Source: an uncultured Paracoccus sp. (GTDB lineage Bacteria > Pseudomonadota > Alphaproteobacteria > Rhodobacterales > Rhodobacteraceae). From it: a DNA stretch of 20,076 bases. The DNA lies in the NCBI RefSeq assembly GCF_946221145.1, contig NZ_CAMIOH010000039.1, positions 1 to 20,076 of the forward strand, read 5' to 3'. Below are positions 14,379-20,076 of the stretch, in pieces (position 1 is the stretch's first letter; each line of letters opens with the position of its first letter). Under the pieces are notes generated by a model, which searched no databases, was not told the DNA's origin, and worked only from the letters and a program-made list of their open reading frames with translations. The position numbers and the translations under genes are program-made.

Positions 14379-15908
14379 ATGAAATCGGGATTGGTGCGCG
14401 GGTTCCTCTCGGTGGGAACCTGGACCCTGGTGTCGCGTGTTTCGGGCTTTGTCCGCGACATCCTGATGGCCGCATGGCTGGGCAGCGGCGCGGTGGCGGA
14501 TGCGTTTTTCGTGGGCCTGTCGCTGCCCAACATGTTCCGCCGGTTCTTTGCCGAGGGGGCCTTCAACACCGCCTTCGTGCCGATGTTCTCCAAGAAGCTG
14601 GACGACCGCGCCGATGCCCAACGCTTTGCGTCCGAAGCGTTTTCGGGCCTGCTGGTGACGGTGCTGGTGATTTCGGCCATCGCCATGGTGTTCATGCCCG
14701 GCCTGGTCTGGCTGATGGCATCAGGCTTTGCGGGCGACGACCGCTTTCCGCTGGCCGTGCAATACGGCCGGATCATGTTCCCCTATATCCTGCTGATCTC
14801 GCTGGCTTCGATGATCTCGGGCGTGCTGAACGCCAATGGCCGGTTCACCGCCGCCGCCGCCGCGCCGGTGCTGCTGAACCTGCTGTTCATCGCCGCCATG
14901 GCCGTGGCCTGGTGGCAGGGCTGGGACGTGGGGCTGACGCTGGCCTGGGCCACGCCGCTGACCGGCATCGCCCAGCTTGGGCTTGTGTGGTGGGACGCCC
15001 ATCGCACCGGCTGGTCCTTTCGCCCGCGCCGCCCGCGCCTGACGCCCGACATGCGCCGCCTGCTGGCCGTGGCCCTGCCCGCCGCCTTTGCGGGCGGCGT
15101 CGTGCAGATCAACCTGCTGGTCGGCCGGCAGGTCGCCAGCCATTTCGAGGGCGCGATTTCCTGGCTGTCCTATTCCGACCGGCTGTATCAGCTGCCGTTG
15201 GGCGTGGTCGGCGCGGCGGTGGCCGTGGTCCTGCTGCCGGAACTGGCGCGGCGGCTGCGGGCGGGCGATCATGCGGGCGGGCAATCGGCCTATTCCCGGG
15301 CCACCGAATTCGGCCTGTTCCTGACCCTGCCCGCCGCCTTCGCCATCGCCGTCATCGCCGAACCGATGGTCCGCACCCTGTTCGAACGCGGCCAGTTCAC
15401 CGCCTATGACACGACCCAGACGGCCCGCGCGCTGATCGTCTATGCCTTCGGCCTGCCCGCCTTCGTGCTGCAAAAGATCCTGCAACCGCTGTATTTCGCA
15501 CGCGAGGACACCAGGACCCCGTTCCGCTATGCCGTCTGGTCCATGGTGGTGAATGCCGTCGTGGCCTTCGGCCTGATGCCCTGGCTGGGCTTTCTGGCGG
15601 CGGCGCTTGGCACCACGATCGCCGCATGGATCATGGTCGCGCAACTGTGGTGGGGGACGCGCGCCATGGGTGACGCCGCCCGCGCCGACGCGCGGCTGCG
15701 TCGCAAGACACCGCTGATCGTGCTTTCATCGGCGCTGATGGCGGCGGCCTTGTGGCTGATGATGGGCTGGCTGGACCGCGCCGGCGTGGCCCGCGTCCCG
15801 GGGCTGGCAATTCTGGTCTTTGGCGGGGCGGCGATCTATTTCACGCTCAGCTTCGCGACCCGCGCCTATCGCCTGTCGGAGCTGAAGGCTGCGGTGCGGC
15901 GGCGTTAA
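14379..15908 (+). CDS. murJ: Lipid II flippase MurJ
   Basis: MurJ (MviN) is an inner-membrane MOP-family transporter that moves lipid-linked peptidoglycan precursor across the membrane. The 509-residue protein has about 14 hydrophobic helices and opens with GTWTLVSRVSGFVRDILMA, which carries the conserved Arg residues of helix 1. ADAFFVGLSLPNMFRRFFAE and GAFNTAFVPMF then form the family signature. Later segments RTLFERGQFTAYDT and YFAREDTRTPFRYA carry the conserved Arg, Glu and Asp of the central cavity. The ATG at 14379 comes two bases after glnD, with AGAGG upstream. It is the last gene of the lipoprotein-glnD-murJ operon. Its TAA shares TTAA with the stop of the convergent rhomboid-like gene, so there is no space for a separate terminator. 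Confidence 0.97.
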   Translation: MKSGLVRGFLSVGTWTLVSRVSGFVRDILMAAWLGSGAVADAFFVGLSLPNMFRRFFAEGAFNTAFVPMFSKKLDDRADAQRFASEAFSGLLVTVLVISAIAMVFMPGLVWLMASGFAGDDRFPLAVQYGRIMFPYILLISLASMISGVLNANGRFTAAAAAPVLLNLLFIAAMAVAWWQGWDVGLTLAWATPLTGIAQLGLVWWDAHRTGWSFRPRRPRLTPDMRRLLAVALPAAFAGGVVQINLLVGRQVASHFEGAISWLSYSDRLYQLPLGVVGAAVAVVLLPELARRLRAGDHAGGQSAYSRATEFGLFLTLPAAFAIAVIAEPMVRTLFERGQFTAYDTTQTARALIVYAFGLPAFVLQKILQPLYFAREDTRTPFRYAVWSMVVNAVVAFGLMPWLGFLAAALGTTIAAWIMVAQLWWGTRAMGDAARADARLRRKTPLIVLSSALMAAALWLMMGWLDRAGVARVPGLAILVFGGAAIYFTLSFATRAYRLSELKAAVRRR

Positions 15909-16606
15909 CGCGTCCGGATCTGGCGCAAGACCCGCTGCACGCCGCCATCGACCAAGAGGAAGCTGAGACCGAAGCCCGCGAAGAATCCGGCAATCTCGGC
16001 GATCCAACCATAGCCCGCGCCGCCGAAGACGATCCCGAACACCAGCTGGAAGGCCAGCAGCATTCCGATCAGCGTAAAGGCCCGCAGCCGGTTGGCATGA
16101 ACCGCGCCCAGCCGGGTCCACAGCAGAAATGTGAAGGCGCCGACCAGCCCATAGACCGCCGGATAGCCGCCGATCAGCGGCCCCGGCCGCCCCGGCAGCA
16201 TGGAAATCGCCGCCGTATAGACCAGGGCGCCGCCGATGGCCGATCCCAGGAACAGCGCGATCACCGCCCAGGGCCGAAATTCCCGCGCGATCATGTTGCC
16301 AAGCGCCAGCGTAAAGACCACCACGAACAGCGCATGGGTAAAGGACGAATTGACGAAACTGTAGGACAGGATGCGATAGGCTTGGTCCCAATCGACCGCG
16401 CCCAGTTGCCACATGCGCTGCACCATCTCGGGGGCAAAGGCGGTCATCTGCATCGCGGACAGGCGCAGCCCGACCCCCTGCGCGCCGCCGATCAGACCCG
16501 TCTGACCCAGCAGGAACACGATTTCCCCGGCAATGGCCGGCAGGCACAGCGCCCAGATGGCGGCAGGGATCGGGTTCAGCGGAGAGACGGGCATGGCCTG
16601 GCGCAT
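15905..16606 (-). CDS. Rhomboid-like membrane protein, catalytic residues missing
   Basis: This 233-residue protein has about six hydrophobic helices in rhomboid order. SYSFVNSSFTHALFVVVFTL (residues 81-100) corresponds to the HxxxN helix, IGGYPAVYGLVGAFTF (145-160) to the GxSG-GLxG helix, and GWIAEIAGFFAGFGLSFLL (200-218) to the helix with the catalytic His. Tyr148 occupies the catalytic Ser position, Glu204 the His position, and Val95 the Asn of HxxxN; His91 remains. It should therefore not be a working rhomboid protease and may instead bind or direct membrane clients, as iRhoms and derlins do. The ATG at 16606 follows AAGGA; ATG at 16594 is less well placed. It converges on murJ and diverges from trpS. 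The fold is fairly sure; the function is unknown. Confidence 0.82.
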   Translation of the reverse strand: MRQAMPVSPLNPIPAAIWALCLPAIAGEIVFLLGQTGLIGGAQGVGLRLSAMQMTAFAPEMVQRMWQLGAVDWDQAYRILSYSFVNSSFTHALFVVVFTLALGNMIAREFRPWAVIALFLGSAIGGALVYTAAISMLPGRPGPLIGGYPAVYGLVGAFTFLLWTRLGAVHANRLRAFTLIGMLLAFQLVFGIVFGGAGYGWIAEIAGFFAGFGLSFLLVDGGVQRVLRQIRTR

Positions 16607-16622
16607 CGGGTTTCCTTCGCGG

Positions 16623-16651
16623 TTGCGGACGCTTTGGCCAAGGGCTAAGCC
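16623..16651 (+). promoter_or_regulatory. Candidate trpS promoter
   Basis: TTGCGG (16623-16628), a 17-bp spacer and TAAGCC (16646-16651) predict a start near 16658 and a short leader of about 24 nt. No Trp-codon leader peptide or T-box is visible. Confidence 0.5.
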
Positions 16652-16670
16652 ACTGGCAGCGAAAATCCAA
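16642..16670 (-). promoter_or_regulatory. Candidate promoter of the rhomboid-like gene
   Basis: On the minus strand there is TTGGAT (16670-16665), a 17-bp spacer and TAGCCC (16647-16642), predicting a start near 16635. Its -10 box overlaps that of the divergent trpS promoter by two bases. Confidence 0.35.
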
Positions 16671-16681
16671 GCAGGCCCGAC

Positions 16682-17716
16682 ATGACCGAGACGCCGAAGA
16701 CCCGTTTCAAGCCCCGCATCTTTTCCGGGATCCAGCCCTCGGGCGGGCTGACGCTGGGCAATTACCTGGGCGCGCTGAAACGCTTTGCGGCCCTGCAAGG
16801 GGGCGAGGCCGAGACGATCTATTGCCTGGTGGACCTGCACGCGATCACCGTCTGGCAGGATCCCGAAACCCTGCGCCGCAACATCCGCGAGGCGGCAGCG
16901 GCCTTCATGGCGGCGGGCGTGGATCCCGCCCAGTCGATCCTGTTCAATCAGTCCCAGGTCAGCGCCCATGCCGAAATGGCGTGGCTTTTCAATACTGTGG
17001 CGCGGGTCGGCTGGATGTATCGGATGACGCAGTTCAAGGACAAGGCGGGCAAGAACACCGAAAATGTCAGCCTGGGCCTGCTGGCCTATCCGGCGCTGAT
17101 GGCCGCCGACATCCTGACCTATCAGGCCACGGCGGTTCCTGTCGGAGAGGATCAGAAGCAGCATCTGGAGCTGACCCGCGACATCGCCGCCAAGTTCAAC
17201 CATGATTACGGGGTGGAGCAATTCCCGATCACCGAACCGCTGATCGAGGGTGTGGCCACCCGCGTCATGTCGCTGCGGGACGGGTCGAAGAAGATGTCTA
17301 AATCCGATCCCTCGGATGCCAGCCGGATCAACCTGACCGACGACGCCGACGCCATCGCCCAGAAAATCCGCAAGGCCCGCACCGATGCCGACCCCCTGCC
17401 CGGCAGCATCGACGGCCTGAAGGACCGCCCCGAGGCGCGCAACCTGGTCAATATCTATGCCGCGCTGTCGGACGAAACCCCTGATCAGGTGCTGGCCCGG
17501 TTCGAGGGTCAGGGCTTTGGCGCGTTCAAGCCCGCGCTTGCGGAACTGGCCGTCGCATCCTTGGGGCCGATCACCCGGCGGATGACCGAGTTCATGGCCG
17601 ACCCGGCGGAAATCGACCGGATCCTGGGCCAGGGCGCTATCCGCGCCGACGAGGTTGCCACCCCGATCCTGGATCGCACCAAAGAGATCATGGGCCTGCT
17701 GCGCACCTGCCCCTGA
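16682..17716 (+). CDS. trpS: Tryptophanyl-tRNA synthetase
   Basis: TrpS attaches tryptophan to its tRNA, using ATP, in the cytoplasm. The 344-residue class Ic enzyme has the nucleotide-binding signature PSGGLTLGNYLGAL (residues 19-32; TLGN replaces HIGH). CLVDLHAITV and LLAYPALMAADILTYQATAV (tryptophan pocket) come next, then PVGEDQKQHLELTRDIA and the KKMSKSDPSDASRI loop with KMSKS at 204-208. The length is normal for the bacterial enzyme. The ATG at 16682 has only a weak CAGG ahead of it. A strong terminator follows the stop. The divergent neighbour is the rhomboid-like gene. Confidence 0.98.
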   Translation: MTETPKTRFKPRIFSGIQPSGGLTLGNYLGALKRFAALQGGEAETIYCLVDLHAITVWQDPETLRRNIREAAAAFMAAGVDPAQSILFNQSQVSAHAEMAWLFNTVARVGWMYRMTQFKDKAGKNTENVSLGLLAYPALMAADILTYQATAVPVGEDQKQHLELTRDIAAKFNHDYGVEQFPITEPLIEGVATRVMSLRDGSKKMSKSDPSDASRINLTDDADAIAQKIRKARTDADPLPGSIDGLKDRPEARNLVNIYAALSDETPDQVLARFEGQGFGAFKPALAELAVASLGPITRRMTEFMADPAEIDRILGQGAIRADEVATPILDRTKEIMGLLRTCP

Positions 17717-17738
17717 TTCTCTTTTTGAACCTTTTTAC

Positions 17739-17772
17739 AGCCGCCTATGCCCAACGCATCGGCGGCTTTTTC
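17739..17772 (+). terminator. Intrinsic terminator of trpS
   Basis: AGCCGCC (17739-17745) pairs with GGCGGCT (17761-17767). ATGC then pairs with GCAT after one mismatch, and a run of five T (17767-17771) follows. It lies 22 bases after the trpS stop. Confidence 0.92.
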
Positions 17773-17830
17773 ATGTCGCGATTACAGTTTTCGTTTGCTG
17801 ACAAGAGTTTGAGCAACACCCGATAAAAAC

Positions 17831-17846
17831 AATCAACTATTTGATT
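17831..17846. repeat. Dyad AATCAA-CTAT-TTGATT
   Basis: A perfect 6-4-6 inverted repeat lies in an AT-rich stretch 14 bases before the TTGCGC box of a candidate promoter. Its position suits an operator or activator site. It is not an FNR/CRP-type site, because the TTGAT halves point outward. Confidence 0.4.
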
Positions 17847-17860
17847 TCGATGGATTTTTC

Positions 17861-17889
17861 TTGCGCCGTCCGGTTGGGGCCTGTACAAG
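17861..17889 (+). promoter_or_regulatory. Candidate promoter in the trpS-LLM gap
   Basis: TTGCGC (17861-17866), a 17-bp spacer and TACAAG (17884-17889), preceded by an AT-rich tract (17821-17860), look like a free-standing promoter firing to the right, with a start near 17896. No protein gene follows on the plus strand, so the product would be a non-coding RNA made of GCCAGC repeats. By-eye call. Confidence 0.4.
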
Positions 17890-17895
17890 GGGTCC

Positions 17896-18051
17896 AACAA
17901 AGCCAGCAAGCCTCATCGCCAGCCAGCTTTTCGGACCTCCAGCCAGCCAGCTTTTGCCAGCCCGCCCGTGGTTCCGCCTGCCAGCCTTGTGCCAGCCCCC
18001 ATCAGCTCAGTCGCCAGCAAGACAGGGTCGCGCCAGCATCGCCACACAGCC
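17896..18051 (+). repeat. GCCAGC repeat cluster, possible small RNA
   Basis: GCCAGC occurs ten times within 17902-18037 (starts 17902, 17918, 17922, 17942, 17946, 17956, 17980, 17991, 18013, 18032), all on the plus strand. A longer copy, GCCAGCCAGCTTTT, appears twice (17918-17931 and 17942-17955, period 24). The tract is C-rich and G-poor on this strand and shows little self-pairing. No open frame here has a ribosome binding site or a recognisable protein. It could be a small RNA, a Rho-loading region or a simple-sequence expansion. The bases between the trpS terminator (17773) and 17830 show nothing recognised apart from AT-richness. Confidence 0.5.
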
Positions 18052-19038
18052 TCACAGGGATCGCATCACCTCTGCGGCGATCCTAAAGCTATGCAGCCGT
18101 GCCTGATGATCATGGATTTGCCCGGTCAGGATTACCTCGTCCGGGCGATACCGCGCGATCAGCGCTTGCAACTGATCCCTGACCTGATCCCTGTCGCCGA
18201 CCGCGCTGATCCGCAGCGCCTCATCCACCATGCGCCGCATCTGCGGGCCGATTTCGGCGTCCAGATCGGCCACCGGACGCGGCAGCTTGCCCGGCATCCC
18301 GGTCCGCAGCCTCGCAAAGGCAAGCTGCATCGAGGTCCGCAGAAAGGCAGCCTGTTCAGGGTCGTCGGCTGCAAAGACGTTGATCGCAATCATCACCTGC
18401 GGCCTGTCGTTCCACGGGCCGGGACGGAACCGGTCGCGATAGATGGCGATGGCCTGCTCCAGGTCGCCCGGCGCGAAATGGCTGGCAAAGGCATAGGGCA
18501 GGCCCAGATGCGCGGCCAGTTGCGCGCCGAACAGGCTGCTGCCCAGTATCCAGACCGGAACATTCGTCCCCTCGCCCGGCAGCGCGCGGACAGCGGCGCC
18601 GGGACGTTCGGGGCCCAGATAGTCCAGCAGTTCCACCACATCCTGCGGAAAGCTGTCTGCCATCGCATCGCGTCGCAGCGCGCGGATCACCGCCCCGTCG
18701 CCCCCCGGCGCGCGGCCCAGGCCCAGGTCGATGCGGCCGGGAAAGGCCGTGGCCAGTGTCCCGAAGGATTCCGCGACCGTCAGCGGCGCATGGTTCGGCA
18801 GCATGATCCCGCCCGCCCCGACGCGCATCGTCTGCGTGGCCTGCGCCACCAGCCCGATCAGGACCGCCGTCGCGGCACTGGCGATGCCCGGCATGTTGTG
18901 ATGTTCGGCAAGCCAGAACCGGTGATAGCCCCAATCTTCGGCACGGCGCGCCAGGTCCAGGGTGTTGCGGATCGCGTCGGCGGGCTCGGAACCCTCGGGC
19001 ACCGGCGACAGGTCGAGGAGGGAAAACGGAATGCTCAT
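18052..19038 (-). CDS. LLM class (luciferase-like) flavin-dependent oxidoreductase
   Basis: This 328-residue protein is a bacterial-luciferase-like (beta/alpha)8 monooxygenase of the YhbW/MsnO8-type group that uses reduced flavin from a separate reductase. The N-terminus PFSLLDLSPVPEG, then AEDWGYHRFWLAEHHNMPGI, RVGAGGIMLPNHAPLTVAES and FPGRIDLGLGRAPG are the hallmark segments. The pair PVWILGSSLFGAQLAAHLGL and YAFASHF forms the flavin-side region. The substrate is unknown. The ATG at 19038 has no good Shine-Dalgarno sequence. A promoter-like pair upstream (TTGCAT, 16 bp, TAACTC) would start transcription almost at the ATG, so the mRNA may be leaderless. The gene follows the GNAT gene on the same strand after 100 bases, so it may have its own promoter. 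The terminator is not seen; the GCCAGC tract lies downstream. Confidence 0.92.
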   Translation of the reverse strand: MSIPFSLLDLSPVPEGSEPADAIRNTLDLARRAEDWGYHRFWLAEHHNMPGIASAATAVLIGLVAQATQTMRVGAGGIMLPNHAPLTVAESFGTLATAFPGRIDLGLGRAPGGDGAVIRALRRDAMADSFPQDVVELLDYLGPERPGAAVRALPGEGTNVPVWILGSSLFGAQLAAHLGLPYAFASHFAPGDLEQAIAIYRDRFRPGPWNDRPQVMIAINVFAADDPEQAAFLRTSMQLAFARLRTGMPGKLPRPVADLDAEIGPQMRRMVDEALRISAVGDRDQVRDQLQALIARYRPDEVILTGQIHDHQARLHSFRIAAEVMRSL

Positions 19039-19044
19039 GCCGTC

Positions 19045-19073
19045 GAGTTATGGTCTTGCACGTTGAATGCAAG
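19045..19073 (-). promoter_or_regulatory. Candidate LLM promoter with overlapping operator dyad
   Basis: On the minus strand TTGCAT (19072-19067) and TAACTC (19050-19045) are 16 bp apart. CTTGCA-N7-TGCAAG (19055-19073) is a perfect 6-bp inverted repeat covering the -35 box, as a repressor site would. The predicted start falls at about 19038, the first base of the LLM ATG. Confidence 0.4.
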
Positions 19074-19102
19074 CGGCCGACCGCAGATTCTGCCGCCGGC
19101 CG

Positions 19103-19129
19103 TTCTTCGACATGCAAATATGTGGAGGC
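19103..19129. repeat. Degenerate intergenic element, copy 3 (between LLM and GNAT)
   Basis: TTCTTC (19103-19108), GCAAATAT (19114-19121) and GGAGGC (19124-19129) occur in the same order and orientation as in copy 2 (6282-6310), but the GC hairpin is lost. It lies ten bases past the GNAT stop codon, that is, at a gene's 3' end like the others. Confidence 0.35.
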
Positions 19130-19138
19130 GCCCTGACC

Positions 19139-19723
19139 TTACATCTTGCGCAGATAGGTCCAGGTCGGCACCCGTGCATCGCGCGCGACCGACCAACTCT
19201 CCGCGTCACCCAGATAGACAAAGCCGCAATTCGTCAGAACCCGCGCCGAACCGGGATTGTCCTGGAACACCTCGGCGAACAGGGTGCGCGCCTGGTGAGG
19301 GTTGGCCTGGACAAGGGCCTCGACCGCCTCGGTCGCAAAGCCGGTATTCCAGAACCCTGCCCCGATCCAGAAGCCCAGTTCGGACTGACCACCCTCCATC
19401 CGGGTCAGGGACACGACGCCCAGCACCTCTGCCAGCTTGTTGGCCGATCCGTCGATGGCCCAGACATCCTCGCTCCGGTCGGCAGACAGCGCGCGGGCCA
19501 CGAAACCTTCGGATGCGCCGGGCGGCAGGGGATGGGGGATCGCCCGCGTCCCTTCCGCGACCCGCTTGTCGGCCGTGTAATGCGCGATCATCCCCGCATC
19601 CGAAGGACGCAACGGGCGCAGAACGAAACGTTCGGTGGCGATGACGGGCTGGTTCAGTGCTGCGTCAGAGATCTTCAAATCGTCCAAGCGCGTCCCTTCC
19701 CGCATCGGTGCTGACATGACCAT
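19139..19723 (-). CDS. GNAT family N-acetyltransferase
   Basis: This 194-residue protein has the GNAT (RimJ/RimL-like, Acetyltransf_3) layout. TERFVLRPLRPSDAGMIAHY is followed by EVLGVVSLTRMEGGQSELGF, then the acetyl-CoA pyrophosphate loop GFWNTGFATEAVEALV. NPGSARVLTNCGFVYLG is the usual C-terminal N-x-x-S-x-x-x-x-x-x-x-G-F signature. The target may be a protein N-terminus, such as that of a ribosomal protein, or a small molecule; the sequence does not decide. The start at 19723 lies four bases after GGAGG, and ATG at 19717 is an alternative with longer spacing. It follows rpmA on the same strand, immediately after the rpmA terminator. From memory, GNAT genes sit between rpmA and obgE in related genomes, but obgE is not here. 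Confidence 0.9.
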   Translation of the reverse strand: MVMSAPMREGTRLDDLKISDAALNQPVIATERFVLRPLRPSDAGMIAHYTADKRVAEGTRAIPHPLPPGASEGFVARALSADRSEDVWAIDGSANKLAEVLGVVSLTRMEGGQSELGFWIGAGFWNTGFATEAVEALVQANPHQARTLFAEVFQDNPGSARVLTNCGFVYLGDAESWSVARDARVPTWTYLRKM

Positions 19724-19737
19724 TTTTCCTCCCCCGG

Positions 19738-19772
19738 AAAAACAACTGGGGACCGGCTTTCGCCGATCCCCA
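19738..19772 (-). terminator. Intrinsic terminator of rpmA
   Basis: On the minus strand a fully paired 11-bp stem (19772-19762 with 19757-19747, one G-U) closes a GAAA tetraloop and is followed by GTTGTTTTT (19746-19738). It lies between rpmA and the GNAT gene, and its U-tract ends two bases before the GNAT ribosome binding site. Confidence 0.9.
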
Positions 19773-19798
19773 TGTAACAGTGAATTGTTAAGCTCGGG

Positions 19799-20071
19799 TT
19801 ACTCGGCGGCTTCGATCGTTGCGGGCACGACCGAGATGAAGGTGCGGCCCTTCAGACCCTTCTTGAAGGTCACCTGACCATCGGTCAGCGCGAACAGGGT
19901 GTGATCCTTGCCCATGCCGACGTTGTCGCCCGCCCACCATTTGGTGCCGCGCTGACGCACGATGATGTTGCCGGCAATGGCTTCCTGCCCGCCGAACAGC
20001 TTGACGCCCAGACGGCGGCCAGCCGAATCGCGACCGTTGCGGGACGAACCGCCTGCTTTCTTATGTGCCAT
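19799..20071 (-). CDS. rpmA: 50S ribosomal protein L27
   Basis: L27 is a large-subunit protein whose N-terminal arm reaches the peptidyl-transferase centre. The 90-residue protein starts MAHKKAGGSSRNGRDSAGRR, the canonical arm, without the cleaved pre-sequence seen in Firmicutes. It continues with LGVKLFGGQEAIAGNIIVRQ and RGTKWWAGDNVGMGKDHTLF. The length is normal for this bacterial group. The start ATG at 20071 fits the family; its ribosome binding site is cut by the window edge. rplU would be expected just upstream, outside the window. A strong terminator follows. Confidence 0.98.
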   Translation of the reverse strand: MAHKKAGGSSRNGRDSAGRRLGVKLFGGQEAIAGNIIVRQRGTKWWAGDNVGMGKDHTLFALTDGQVTFKKGLKGRTFISVVPATIEAAE

Positions 20072-20076
20072 GGGTC

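Noticed and set aside
11365..14475. Very long open frame (over 1000 codons) on the minus strand opposite glnD.
   Set aside because: It mirrors glnD, whose four domains are unmistakable. Long antisense frames arise from high-GC codon bias, and the translation shows no recognisable domain.
17841..17854. FNR-type site TTGAT-N4-ATGGA.
   Set aside because: The second half matches only three of five bases, and the distance to the predicted start (about 48) is not the usual one.
17896..18051. CRISPR-like array.
   Set aside because: The repeat unit is only 6-14 bases, spacing varies from 4 to 24 bases, and no cas genes are present.
18058..18083. GGATCGC / GCGATCC hairpin as terminator of the putative repeat RNA.
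   Set aside because: It lies within the LLM coding sequence and has no U-tract; the pairing may simply be coding constraint.
17841..18106. Short plus-strand frames through the GCCAGC cluster.
   Set aside because: No start with a ribosome binding site, no resemblance to a protein family, and composition dictated by the repeat (Ala, Ser, Pro, Gln).

Overview
The window looks like a core chromosomal segment of an alphaproteobacterium of the family Rhodobacteraceae, most likely Paracoccus or a close relative. This is an inference from high GC, the protein sequences, TTG/ATG starts, and -35 boxes of the TTGxxx type spaced 17 bp from weak -10 boxes. No mobile element, CRISPR array, rRNA or tRNA gene was seen. 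Most genes are housekeeping and complete. Only the ribosomal protein S2 gene is cut, by the left edge of the window.

Layout: rpsB (minus, partial) diverges from a hemolysin III/PAQR-type membrane protein. That gene is followed by eda and an MFS transporter, which form a tight pair behind a LacI-family-like operator. Convergent to them is xseA (minus), which diverges from purD (plus). purD converges on prs (minus). prs diverges from a DsbA-like/2-hydroxychromene-2-carboxylate isomerase gene, which overlaps an alpha/beta hydrolase gene by 4 bases. Next come yraN and rsmI (minus), divergent from a plus-strand operon: a short LpoA-type lipoprotein, glnD and murJ. A rhomboid-like membrane protein lacking its catalytic residues (minus) shares a TTAA with the murJ stop and diverges from trpS. 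After the trpS terminator there is a 335-base gap holding a promoter-like element and a striking cluster of GCCAGC repeats. The right end holds, all on minus, an LLM-class flavin monooxygenase, a GNAT acetyltransferase and rpmA (L27).

How the genes fit together: rpsB, rpmA, trpS, rsmI and possibly the GNAT gene serve translation. prs and purD supply PRPP and use its product in purine synthesis. xseA serves DNA repair. eda serves the Entner-Doudoroff pathway. The lipoprotein-glnD-murJ operon puts a nitrogen-status sensor between two envelope-building genes.

Most of this is ordinary chromosome. The points worth a second look are the GCCAGC-repeat locus after trpS (possible small RNA or Rho-entry region), the inactive rhomboid beside murJ, the operator ahead of eda, the rpsB leader hairpin, a degenerate intergenic element (core AAATATCCC or GCAAATAT) at three gene ends, and several terminator/promoter arrangements.
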